DNA of 64,000 bases, from the NCBI GenBank assembly GCA_026874595.1, contig CM049307.1, positions 64,662,870 to 64,726,869 on the forward strand, in the 5' to 3' direction. The notes beneath the pieces were generated by a model, which was given only the letters and a program-made list of their open reading frames with translations, searched no databases and was not told where the DNA came from. Shown here in pieces: positions 1 to 11,300 of this stretch (within the stretch, counting starts at the first letter, position 1; the number at the start of each line of letters is the position of its first letter). The stretch is from Sipunculus nudus (lineage: Eukaryota > Annelida > Sipuncula > Golfingiida > Sipunculidae). The translations under genes and the position numbers were made by a program.

Positions 1-202
1 TTATTTATATTTGTAGATATTACAGAATTTCTCTTAACCTGATCCATCTAAATGTGGTTTAATCAATAATTTACTTCTGGCTCATTTTATAGTGATACAT
101 CAGTACATAACATAAATAGATATTTTGGTTGTTTATATAATTATCAATAATTATTTTAAGTGATTTCTCTTGATTGTATGATTGCTTTGTTAGTACTGGT
201 AT

Positions 203-499
203 AGGGGTTCCCAGCCTTTTTTGGAAATCAATGAAAACCTGGAAAATGAGATTCACTTTTTCCATTCATAGAAAAGTCTGGGAATTAGAGAAAAATGTCT
301 TGAAGTCTGGGAATTTGACAGGGCCAAAATGGAAATTGGTCAAAATGTTGCATTCTGAATTGTGTTCAAACATCGTACCCTCTGGTTGAATATAGCCATG
401 GTATTAGAAGGTTGAAATAACATTCATGGAAATTTTAATTCATCACGGGGTAGGGAAAATATAAGGGAATTTTGTTTTCATGAAATGCTGGGAACCCTG
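203..499. mobile_element. hAT-like MITE
   Basis: Ends are GGGGTTCCCAGC on the left and GCTGGGAACCCTG on the right, inverted copies of each other. The right end read inward begins CAGGGTTCCC, a hAT-like terminus. The 8-bp flanks (ACTGGTAT and TCAGCTAT) match at 5 of 8 positions, as for an old target duplication. There is no coding capacity. It lies in the MTTP intron before exon a. Confidence 0.6.
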
Positions 500-543
500 T
501 CAGCTATTGGAATCATGATATTCAAATACAGATAAGAGACTTA

Positions 544-2061
544 CCGTAGATCCGCGTTTTGCCGACGCGGCCATAAAATAAGACTTGCAGCTAAATATCC
601 TGCCTATTATTTCTCGACAAGGGGTGCGGCTATAAAATGCAGGTTAGGCTAAATTTAAACATGTTCAAAACTCGATGGCCCGCCGAGACGCAATGGGCGA
701 TAATAGGTTGAAGAAGGAAGAAGTGAATACTGAGAACGTATATTTTATGATACTGCATATTTGTATTTTAATTTTATTCATTGTTAATTTTATAAAATGT
801 AAAGTTGATATTTTAAACAGGCTTATATGTATTATAAAACTTTTCTGAGTCAGTTATAAACCACGACCATTTTCACGCAATGATTGATAAAAGATCGATA
901 TTCACTCGCCAAATTTTGCACTCTAACCAGACTAACGGTTGTACCTGTATTTGAGTATGGCTACAATACCGGTAAAACATTATTTTTAGATATTTCTTGA
1001 ACATATCATTTCTTTTAAAATAAACTGTAAAACAAAAGATAACCAAAGACCATACGTTCTTCGGCAATTAAACCTGCGTTCACGTTCAGATACTTTTTCG
1101 TTCATCACATTGTCAATAGATGGCGCTCAAAGGTCATAACCTCACCAGCTAGTTCCGTAATCTTTTAATATGGCACGTATTGCTTGCAGACGGTTCGGGC
1201 ACCAGTGTGCATATATTATGATCCGCAGGACCCTGAGAGTACGCGTACAGGCTGTGTGAACATCGACGCGGGATTCGTTTATTCAAAGGTTTTGTCAAGG
1301 TTGACCGACGTTGTATAAAGTGTAAATAAAAGTCATCACAAAGAGTACCGTTGGCTTTGATGTCCCAGTGAAGTTTAATTAGCCAGGTAAAGGCGCAAGG
1401 TACCCAAAGGCCCGCTAGTTCCGTAATCATTTTATGTGGCATGTTTTGCCGGTTGACGGTTGGGGAATCATTTTGCATATATTATGATATTATGATCAGC
1501 ATAACCCGAGGCGTTCTGGCAATATGATCACCGGCCATATGACCGACGATGTATAATGTCTAAATAATATTTAAATTACCGTCGTGCCATACAATGCTTT
1601 GATGTCCCATTGAACTTTAATTAGCCAAGATAAAGGCGCAATATTCTCCGACATTCCGTGATGTGTCAAATTAATTTCGTGGCCCTACTAGGATTTGTTT
1701 AGGATGAGTCGTCATAAACCAAACAAAATGTCATCTATTCTAATTGGGTAGATCAGGCTGTTTAACCAATTAATTAAATTTAATTAGCAAAGCCAAGCAA
1801 CATACACAGTTGCAACTGTTTCCTCAAAACTGTTATGCCTGACCGCATATCAGCATACCGCTGTGTTCCTAGCTGCAGCATAGCGTTTAAGAAAAGATCT
1901 TTTTTCGTTGTGTTCCCATACACCACCCGACAATTGAATCTGGTGAGGCCATTAAGTAAGGTTTTGGGAATTGTTTACTCCATTGAAGGAGCCTTCCAGA
2001 TATTTTATGAACATGGTTGCGGCCATTAGACGACGTGCGGCCGCAAAACGCGGATCTACGG
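544..2061. mobile_element. TIR element, CCGTAGATC family, copy 1
   Basis: The left end CCGTAGATCCGCGTTTTGC (544-562) has a perfect 19-bp inverted copy at 2043-2061. TA flanks both sides (542-543, 2062-2063). The interior has no long ORF, so it is non-autonomous. It shares terminal and subterminal sequence (TGCGGCTATAAA, CAATGG.CGATAATAGG) with the copy at 39781-43788. The TA duplication suggests the Tc1/mariner group or a relative, but the family is unassigned. It ends 52 bp before MTTP exon a. Confidence 0.75.
1149..1642. repeat. Two-unit tandem duplication inside the TIR element
   Basis: Units start at 1149 and 1415 with CTAGTTCCGTAATC, 266 bp apart. Both contain CATATATTATGAT, GATGTCCCA and TTTAATTAGCCA, and end AAAGGCGCAA. 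They have diverged noticeably, so the duplication is not recent. Confidence 0.75.
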
Positions 2062-2113
2062 TATTCTGTATGTGAGAGTACACACTGATGAGACTGTTTG
2101 ATGTGGTGAGCAG

Positions 2114-2329
2114 ATAGTTCAAGAAGTCCAGAAGGCCATTCTGGATGAGCTGGAGTTGTGTGAAGAGGAGGGATGTAAGTCTGCAGCCCTATATGCTCTC
2201 AGTAACGCAGGCCTGTCAAACACGTTACCCAAGCTGCTGGCCATCACGGAGACCTCGGATGATGCGGGGGTGCAGGAGGCAGCCATTAAGGCCCTCCGCA
2301 GGATCAACAAAAAATATATAACAGAGGAG
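2114..2329 (+). CDS. MTTP: MTTP exon a (first exon in window)
   Basis: Exon of 72 codons, phase 0 at both ends, with acceptor CAG at 2111-2113 and donor GTTAGT at 2330. It encodes an alpha-helical stretch (VQKAILDELELC, then SAALYALSNAGL) ending at KKYITEE, as in the HEAT-like helical domain of MTTP and vitellogenin. The acceptor lies only 52 bp downstream of a TIR transposon (544-2061). An alternative acceptor AG at 2109-2110 would add one codon. Confidence 0.88.
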
Positions 2330-5300
2330 GTTAGTTGTGTCATAAATTTCTCTTCATTCTCATTCTACTCAAATTTTACAAATCTTACAATAGTTATAAT
2401 GTTCAACAGCCATCAAAGCTAAATATGTGGAAATTGGCATAAATTTCTCAAATCCCTTTCTTATTCAGATAGCAAATGCATGTTTTGGAAAAAAGCTGAC
2501 TTATTCGAATAACTTGTAAGTGTCAACAATAGTAAATTTAAGTAAAGCTTCTTCATAAATTTGCATAATGACATTAATAATAAACCTACAGGACATGTAT
2601 GTAGACTTACAATAATGTCACAGTATCATATTAAACAATTTTACATTTAATGATAAAATTGGAATCTGCTCATTTAAAAGATATATCAGTCTTCATGCGA
2701 GGATAGGAGAAAATCAGCTTAACATTTTATATATCTTCTGTCATTTGTTTAACTTGAGTAAAATTTATGTGTCATCCTCTGTCACTGTGTTATATTTTAC
2801 TGGGAAAAAGTAAAATTATTTGACTGCATAATCAAAGGTTTATGAAAGGTAAAGAAATATGAGTGAGATAATTGTAAATGAAGCTCACCTTTACTTGTTG
2901 TTTGAAGGTGAAGGCTGTTATGAGAAGGGTTTACCACCAGAACAACAAGCAATATGACACAGCCGTCAGGGCGCTGGCTCTCAAGACACTGCTGGCCAAC
3001 TCCCCCACGCCGTCAGATCTGAAAGCCATACTACTGTCCACCACAGACCAGGACCAACATGAAATGTCTACCTATGTCAAAGCTCGACTGTTCAGTTTAA
3101 TGGAACAAGATAAAAAAATCAAGTGAGGCACAATTTGTTTTAAAAAATCAAGTGAGGCAATTTTGTTTAGAAAACCAAGTGAGGCAGTTAATTCAAGTTA
3201 GACAGTTGTGTTGAAAATCATGTAAGGCAGTTTTTTTTAAATAAAGTGAAAAGTTTTGTTAAAAATATATTGAGGCAATTTTTTTTTTTTAAATTAAGTG
3301 AAGCAATTTTTCATTCAAAACAGCCTACTAAGTACAGAAGACATTCCCTTAGCACTAAGTCTAGGTCATTATCTGTACTTAGTTTTGTCATGTAAATGTG
3401 GAATTTAAAGTAAAGTGCTGACTGGGGTAGAAGGGTGAAGATAGAATGAACAATGGATAGACTAGATAAGTTCCTTTTAGACATTATAGGTGTGCTAAAT
3501 TAAAAACTAAATGCAGTCACAGGAAGAAATGTGACCTGGATTATAATGCAGTAGTCTGTCTGTCCCAAAGGTAGCTGTCAAAGTTTTGCAATATCTGTTA
3601 AGTTGTAAAATTATTTAATTATATTTGTTTGTTTCTTGCAGGGAAATGGTAGAAAACATACTGAAAGACTGGAAGATAAACAACTATCATGTTTTAGCTC
3701 AAAAAGGAAAGTCTCTGGCTTTCACTGAAATTTTAGCTGGTAAGTTGTCCCGCTTTTTGTAAATAAATTTAATTAAAGTTAAGTGCCACCCTTGCTACTG
3801 CACATCGTGGACACGCAGCTACTGGTGCACTTGCTATTGGGACATACTGAAAGCCGGGCCCAGACTGAGAAACCCGGGCTTAAATTAACCACATGAAAAA
3901 GACCCTTACGTAATAGAATTGATCTTGAAACTGAGTTAATCATAAAGATGGGGTTCTTCCCTTCCCTATGAAATAAAAATTTAGCTGATAATTCGTATTT
4001 TTAGTGGTAACTTATTACTCTTAATAATGGTTAAAATGCCTTTATTTGGGGCTGTAAGAAAACCTAGGCCCACAGAAAATGGCAGTATCATACTTATTTT
4101 ATGCGTATTTTACACTCTCTCTAATTTATTATAATAAATGTTGTTAAATGTTGTTATTGCAAATCTCAGAGATTCACCTGGGATTTTATCTTTTTGCCTT
4201 TGAGGCAATGGTAGGGTTCAAACCAGGGACCTTCAGTGCCATAGTTCCACTAGGCTACATCTTACCCTTAAAATGCATAGTTTAACAGATCAGTGGTACA
4301 ATATAATAAAGGTCATGGCTTTAGTAATATGATCTGAATAATAAAATGTCTCTGTGTGCACCTATTAAAACTTTCACAGTTGGCATCTAATCATAAGCAG
4401 AATGATTTTACATTATATTATAATTTATAATTTTCTCCATGATAATTTCTCCAATAATAATAATTTTCTCCATCAAAATGATATAATGTATAAGTGTTTT
4501 TTGAGTGTGTATCACAATGTTGTATTTACAGTATCTCTGTTTTTCAGACACTGAAAGTGCCACAGCTACTTATGATATGTACACATTAAACTCTAAGGCA
4601 GGCATTCTTAAGCGCAGCGGTATGGATGTGGTCATCAATAATGCAGATAATTCATTGTCTGTGTTCTCTGTAAGTTAATGTTTTTTCTTAATTTTATGAA
4701 GACATTGTTCTAATACTTGTGAAGTAATTTTAATGAACTAATATAGAAATGATCCCAGTTTCTATCATGTGAAATTAGGCACATTTCTATATAGATAATC
4801 TTTCAGTAAGTGTACAAGGAATTTAATTTTTTGTATTTTAGTTTTACGTTTTTCAAAATGTGTTTGGATCAAGATAAAGTTTGTATTTCAGTTGGAATTT
4901 CTGCAACTGTTGAATGCAGTTTATTTTGACACTGAGTGACAATACATCTTGCAAGATCAATTGTTCTTTAGATAGGGATCTTCAGTGATGGAATTGAAGG
5001 TCTGATGGGGAGGTGGTATGTGTATTTAAACAAGATTTTTGGGTTGTGTTTTAGACAGGATTCTTGTGGTTTGTGTTTTAGGCAGGGATCTTGTGAGTTG
5101 TACGTGTTTTAGACAGGTATTTTGTGGTTTGTGTTTAAAACAGGGATCTTGTGGTATGTGTTTTAGGCAGGGATCTTGTGGTTTGAGTTTTAGACAGGGA
5201 TCTTGTGGTTTGTGTTTTTATAATTTTTACAGTAACAGGGATCTTGTGGTTTGTGTTTTTATAATTTTTACAGTAACAGGGATCTTGTGGTTTGTGTTTT

Positions 5301-8300
5301 AGACAGGGATCTAGTGGTTTGTGTTTTAGACAGGGATCTAGTGGTTTGTGTTTTAGACAGGGATCTAGTGGTTTGTGTTTTAGACAGAGATCTAGTGGTT
5401 GTGAGTTATAGACAGGGTTCTAGTGGTTTGTGTTTTAGATAGGGATCTAGTGGTTTGTGTTTTAGACAGGGATCTTTTGGTTTGTGTTTTAGATTGGGAT
5501 CTTGTAGTTTGTGTTTAAGTCAGAGATCTTGTGGTTTGTGTTTTAGACAGGGATCTAGTGGTTTGTGTTTTAGACAGGGATCTTGTGGTTTATGTTTTAG
5601 TCAGAGATCTTGTGGTTTGTGTTTTAGACAGGGATCTTGTGGTTTGTGTTTTAGATAGGGATCTTGTGGTTTGTGTTTTAGATAGGGATCTTTGCTGCCG
5701 GCATGGAGAGCCTGATGGGTGAGGAAGTTGAGGTAGGACAGGAGGACACTGAGGCTACTGCTGGCCTCGCTCTCAATTTACTGGATGTATCACTACGCCC
5801 GGTCACATTCTTCAAAGGTCAGGGTGGACTCATGTCAGCTGTGTGGAATGCACCTAGTGAACCTGTCTCGGCACTTCAGGTAAGATACTTCTCTCTTTAC
5901 AGTGAGCACAAATGAGTCTTTTTAGTGTCATATAGGTTATCTATTACAATTTTTTATAGGAACAGAAATTTTGAATTACATACTTTATCATTCTGTTAAT
6001 TAACAAATTATTCTTGACACTCAACACAAATGTGTCATGTGTCATCCTGTTCATACTGCAGCAACTGTAATAAAACTAATGATTAAAGCATTAGAGGTGT
6101 GCATGTATAGTGTATATGTCCTTTCATGTCAATTTGAATTAAATATAGTTTGTATAACCATTTTATGTTCAGTGAGAAATGGATGAATTACTCTTCACAT
6201 GATTGATATGATTATTACCTGAAGATGGCACCACCTATGTTGAGCTACTTTCTACAGTCGAAAATAAACTTTTTCACTTTCCGTCAAATAAGTCTGTAAA
6301 TAAGAACATCTCGTACACAAGGATTCCCTAGAGCTAGGGGAATTAAATATGAATATTATATTGAATGGAATTATTTTCAAACTGCTGTTTCCACAGGGCT
6401 TTGAATTTCGCTGATCATGAATTTTCTGATTTCACATTTTTCTGTATATGGTGCAAAATGGATTACATAATATCTCATTAACAACTACCCAAATGATTAC
6501 TAAACTTTTCCGACATTGTGATCACATGACTGACATTTCAGTGCTAGCACATATATTCCAATCAAGCACACCATGTTATAATATACCTACATGTTATTTA
6601 AGGCCCAGAAATAAAATTCATTCTCAAGATTTTTCAGACATTAAAATTATGTTGAAGAGGCAGTCAACACAAGCATGCATGCTCCAAGTTGTTGGAATGA
6701 ATATTATCATCTTTTATTTGACTGCTTTATAGAAAATCAAATCAGTGACCAAGATTTGCACCAGAACTCTATATTTATTTTAAGTAACTTTTAGAAAAAT
6801 TTTTTTGACAAAAAAGGGTGGAGACAAAATTAAGGGTGGAGACAAAGAAAAGTTAAAAATATTTTGCCAGTTTGAAAGTTCTCAGACATATGATAAGCAT
6901 GAACTTATCTCTGATCAAGGAGGAACACAGGAATATGAATTAAGTTAATTAGAACTTTTTCAGCTGGCTGCCACCATCGCATAGGTTTCCAGAGAACTCC
7001 TCAGTAACCTCTGAACTGAATTTTACAATACTCAAAATCACGATTGGGTCACATGTGAACTCCTGCACCCTCATTTTGGGTTGACCTCTGACCTTTTCTC
7101 TTTGCACAGTGTCCTTCTGTGCATCTGCCTTGGATTAAAATCACATTAACCCTCATACCTTCAAACTTGTTTGACCAATCGGAGCACCAGTGTAACTCTT
7201 GGATAGCTCAATATCATACAAAAAATGGTGGCGCCACCTGCAACCATTTTTGCACAGTGTCCATCTGTTGATCTGCCTTGGGTTTAAATCACTCATATCT
7301 CTTCAGTGGTTGGACTTATCCATCTGAAATTTTACATGCATATACATCCTGAATAGCAATCATTAATTTATGGCAGGTGGCACCACCTACATTATGTTTA
7401 CCCTGCAGACATCCCTGCTAATATCTCAGGACTGATCAGATTTATTGGCCTGAAATCTTACATGTGTATAGATCTCACATACCTCATTATCATACACAAA
7501 AAATGGTGGCGCCACCTGCAACCATTTTTTGCACAGCGTCCATCTGTTTGTCTGCCATGGGATAAAATCACTCGGCAGTGGTTTGACTTGTCTTCCTAAA
7601 ATTTGGCATATGCATACATCTTGGATAGCTTTCTCGAATTTGTGGCAGGTGGCGCCACCTACATTTACGTCTACAATGCAGACATCTATACTTATATCTC
7701 AGGACATGGCTTTCTCTTTCAAATAACAGGTGGTGCCACCTACTATTATGTTTACATTGCACACATCCATGCTTATATGTGACACTAATCACTCTATTTC
7801 CCCACGCCACTCAATCCATGCCTCACTCTTATACATGTAGTTGCTTGTCAACTACCAGTATTCTATTTCTCTATGTGACATGACCAGACACAGTAACAGA
7901 AAATGTGTGTCAGCATGTGATGCCTCCTGTCACATGGAAACTGAACTAGCCACATCATACAAACATGTTTCTCCAGTGTAGGAGGATGATGGTACTGATA
8001 TTGTGGGGCTAACTTTTATAGGATAAGTCTGAAGTATCATGTGAATTAATGCAGGCATGTATATACAAAAAGATTTACAGAGATTTCCTTTTATTTTTAG
8101 GCAAACCTGCTGCTTCAAGACCATTATGAGAGATTGCATTTACAGAATGGCTTTATAGCAGATCTCAATGTGCAAGGCAGTGTCTCTATAGATCTGTCAG
8201 GGTCAATCAGTATTAGCTTATGGTACAAGACAGCAAATTCACTCATACAAAGCAGGTAAGCTTGTTTGTTTGTATGTAAAGTCTGCATGTATACTATAAG

Positions 8301-11300
8301 CCACTCTTGGCTTAGTAATTGCTGTAAAGACATCAAAATAAAAATATTTTTCTAAAAAAATATTAATTTTGTAAGTCAAAAGTAAGAAGTCTGAACATAA
8401 CTGACTAATCCTGGTAGTCTTCTCAACAAGCCTACAACCAAAAATCAGTTGCAGATCTTATGTAAAACCTGAAATCTGTATTCTGAGGTATGCAAGCCTC
8501 TGCTATATGAGGGGCCCTATTGTGTGATGGTCCCAAAACTGTGTTTACATTCATTTATTCAGTCCATATTCCCTTCATTTATGCATAAATGACTGTACAT
8601 TTATGAATACTACTTGATGACTTTCCCGACACCAGATCATGTGCCAGATCCACACCAAATTCTAATTGATTCTTAATTGGCCCATTCCCGAAAAGCCCTG
8701 AAAATTTCATGAGATTCTGTTCTTGCCATTGCATGAAATATGTTGTATAACACACAAAGACACACATAAACAGGGATGAACATACCCTCCTCATTCTCTC
8801 TATACTCCGCACCACTGAACATCACTGAAGGGGAATATGTGTGTAGCTAATTTAGTTTTATCAACATTCACCAGATGGCAGCAGCTGTTCTGATTTTCAC
8901 AACATCCCATTTCATGATTGACTTTCAGTTGGTCACTGATATGAGAGAGCATAAAATGCACTTTGGTATGGGGGAGAACACATCACTAAAACAATTTAAC
9001 AAAATTTCTCTATTCCCTCCTAAATATTATGCAGTATATTTATATTTTACTGTGTCATTTTATTCAAACTTCTAAACATCTTTTCTTTTTTTACTGGGTT
9101 TAGGAACAAGATAATCAGGGATGTTATACTGGTGTTGTGTTTGTTTGTAGTGGTGCTGTTGCTATCAAGGGCAAACTGTCATTGGACACCTCAGCCTTTG
9201 AATCATTTGTGAACTTTGATGCCAGCGCCAAGTCGGTGATAAACTTCCAGTCCGACGTGGACTTCTCTGACGGTGTCAAATCATGTCTACAGATGTTCAG
9301 GCCATCACATGTATTCAGGTAAGCCTTTTTCTGTTATATCTCAGACTGTCTAAAGGATAAAATATTTTAAACTTGTTCCCCAAGAGGAACATGAGAGGGT
9401 AGTAAATGTGATAATTTGCAAAATGATCAGACCAAATTGTATTTTATGAGTTGTGTTGATCAATAAGATTAATGAAACAGTGTGTTTAACAACAAGCTTA
9501 AAAAAGTATCCTCATCTAAAGGTGTATATTTTAAAAATTTCCAAAATATTTTATTCCATTTAATGATTCAAATGATAATGATAAAAACTACTTTTCTTTG
9601 AGAATGAAAAATTACAGGGTGTTTCAAAATGTGTATCTTGCAGATAATGATGTGGTTACATGTTTTGGTTATTTTAACATCTGAGGTGCTCATTTATGAA
9701 AATTTATTCCTGTGAATCAATTATACTTAAGTTAACAAACTTACCATATAATGTCCTGCAATGTAAATTAAAAAAAATTGTAACATATTTCCAAACTTTA
9801 AAATTATTTTTGTCCTTGTAAGTCATTTTAACTTATTCTATATACTTTTTGGTACAATCTTCTCACATAATTGAATAGGTAACTGTAATTTAATTAAAAA
9901 CTAGATGTGTCGGAAAGACACGAATGCCCCCGCCTGGGGCAAATTATGGTCATATGGTCAAAAGTAGGTCAACGGGGACGAAATGCGAACTCGATCTGTA
10001 ACTGGTCATTATCTGCCCACACATAAAAAATCAGGGTGGTATCTGCAGGCATTGCGGAAAAAAGGTCGGTACATATGCATTTATTATGAAAATTTCTATT
10101 TTTCATGAAACTTTCTATGTTCAGAAGCAGTCGAACGGTCAAAAGTAGGTCAACTGGGACAAAGCAAGAACTTGATCTGTAACTGGTCATTATCTGCCCA
10201 CACACCAAAAATGAGGCCAATATCTGCAGGCATTGCGAAAAAAAGTCCGTACTTGTGCACTTGTCATGAAAATTTATATTTTTTATGAAATTTTCTATGT
10301 TAGGGCACCGTCAAACAGTCAAAAATAGGTCAACTGGGACAAAACATGAACTCGATCTGTAACTGGTCATTATCTGCCAACACACCAAAAATCAGGCCAA
10401 TATCTGCAGGCATTGCGAAAAAAATTCCGTACATGTGTATTTGTCATGAAAATTTATATTTTTCATGAAATTTTCTATGTTAAGGAGCCGTAAAACGGTC
10501 AAAAGTAGGTCAACTGGGATGAAACGTGAACTTGATCTGTAACTGGTCAATATCTGCCCACAAACCAAAAATCAGGCCAATATCTGTAGGCACTGCAAAA
10601 AAAATCTGTACATGTGTATTTGTCATTAAAATTTATATTTTTCATGAAATTTTCTATGTTCAGGAGCCATAAAACAGTCAAAAGTAGGTCAACTGGGACA
10701 AAACGTGAACTCGATCTGTAACTGGTCATTATCTGCCTACACACCAAAAATCAGGCCAATATCAGCAGGCATTGAGAAAAAAGTCCGTACATGTGTATTT
10801 GTCATGAAAATTTATATTTTTCATGAAATTTTCTATATTAAGGAGCCGTAAAACGGTCAAAAGTAGGTCAACTGGGATGAAACGTGAACTTGATATGTAA
10901 CTGGTCAATATCTGCCCACAAACCAAAAATTAGGCCAATATCTGCAGGCACTGCGAAAAAAATCTGTACATGTGTATTTGTCATTAAAATTTCTATTTTT
11001 CATGAAATTTTCTATGTTAAGGAGCCGTAAAACGGTCAAAAGAAGGTCAACCGGGACGAAACCCGAACTTGATCTGTAACTGGTCATTATCTGCCCACAC
11101 ACCAAAAATCAGGCCAATATCTGCAGGCATTGCGAAAAAAAGTCCGTACTTGTGTATTTGTCATGAAAATTTATATTTTTCATGAAATTTTTTAAGTTAA
11201 GGAGCCGTAAAACTGTCAAAAGAAAGTAGGTCAACCAGGACGAAACGCGAACTTGATCTGTAACTGGTCATTATCTGCCCACACACCAAAAATCAGGCCA

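Noticed and set aside
1149-1478. 109-codon minus-strand frame in the first TIR element
   Set aside because: It overlaps the internal tandem duplication and shows no transposase motif.
4672-4966. Extra MTTP exon between exons d and e
   Set aside because: Exons d and e join in phase 0 with continuous family alignment, so no missing residues need an extra exon.
5039-5722. Cysteine-rich and DLVVCVLDR-repeat frames
   Set aside because: Translations of the 27-bp array in frames other than MTTP; the array is intronic.
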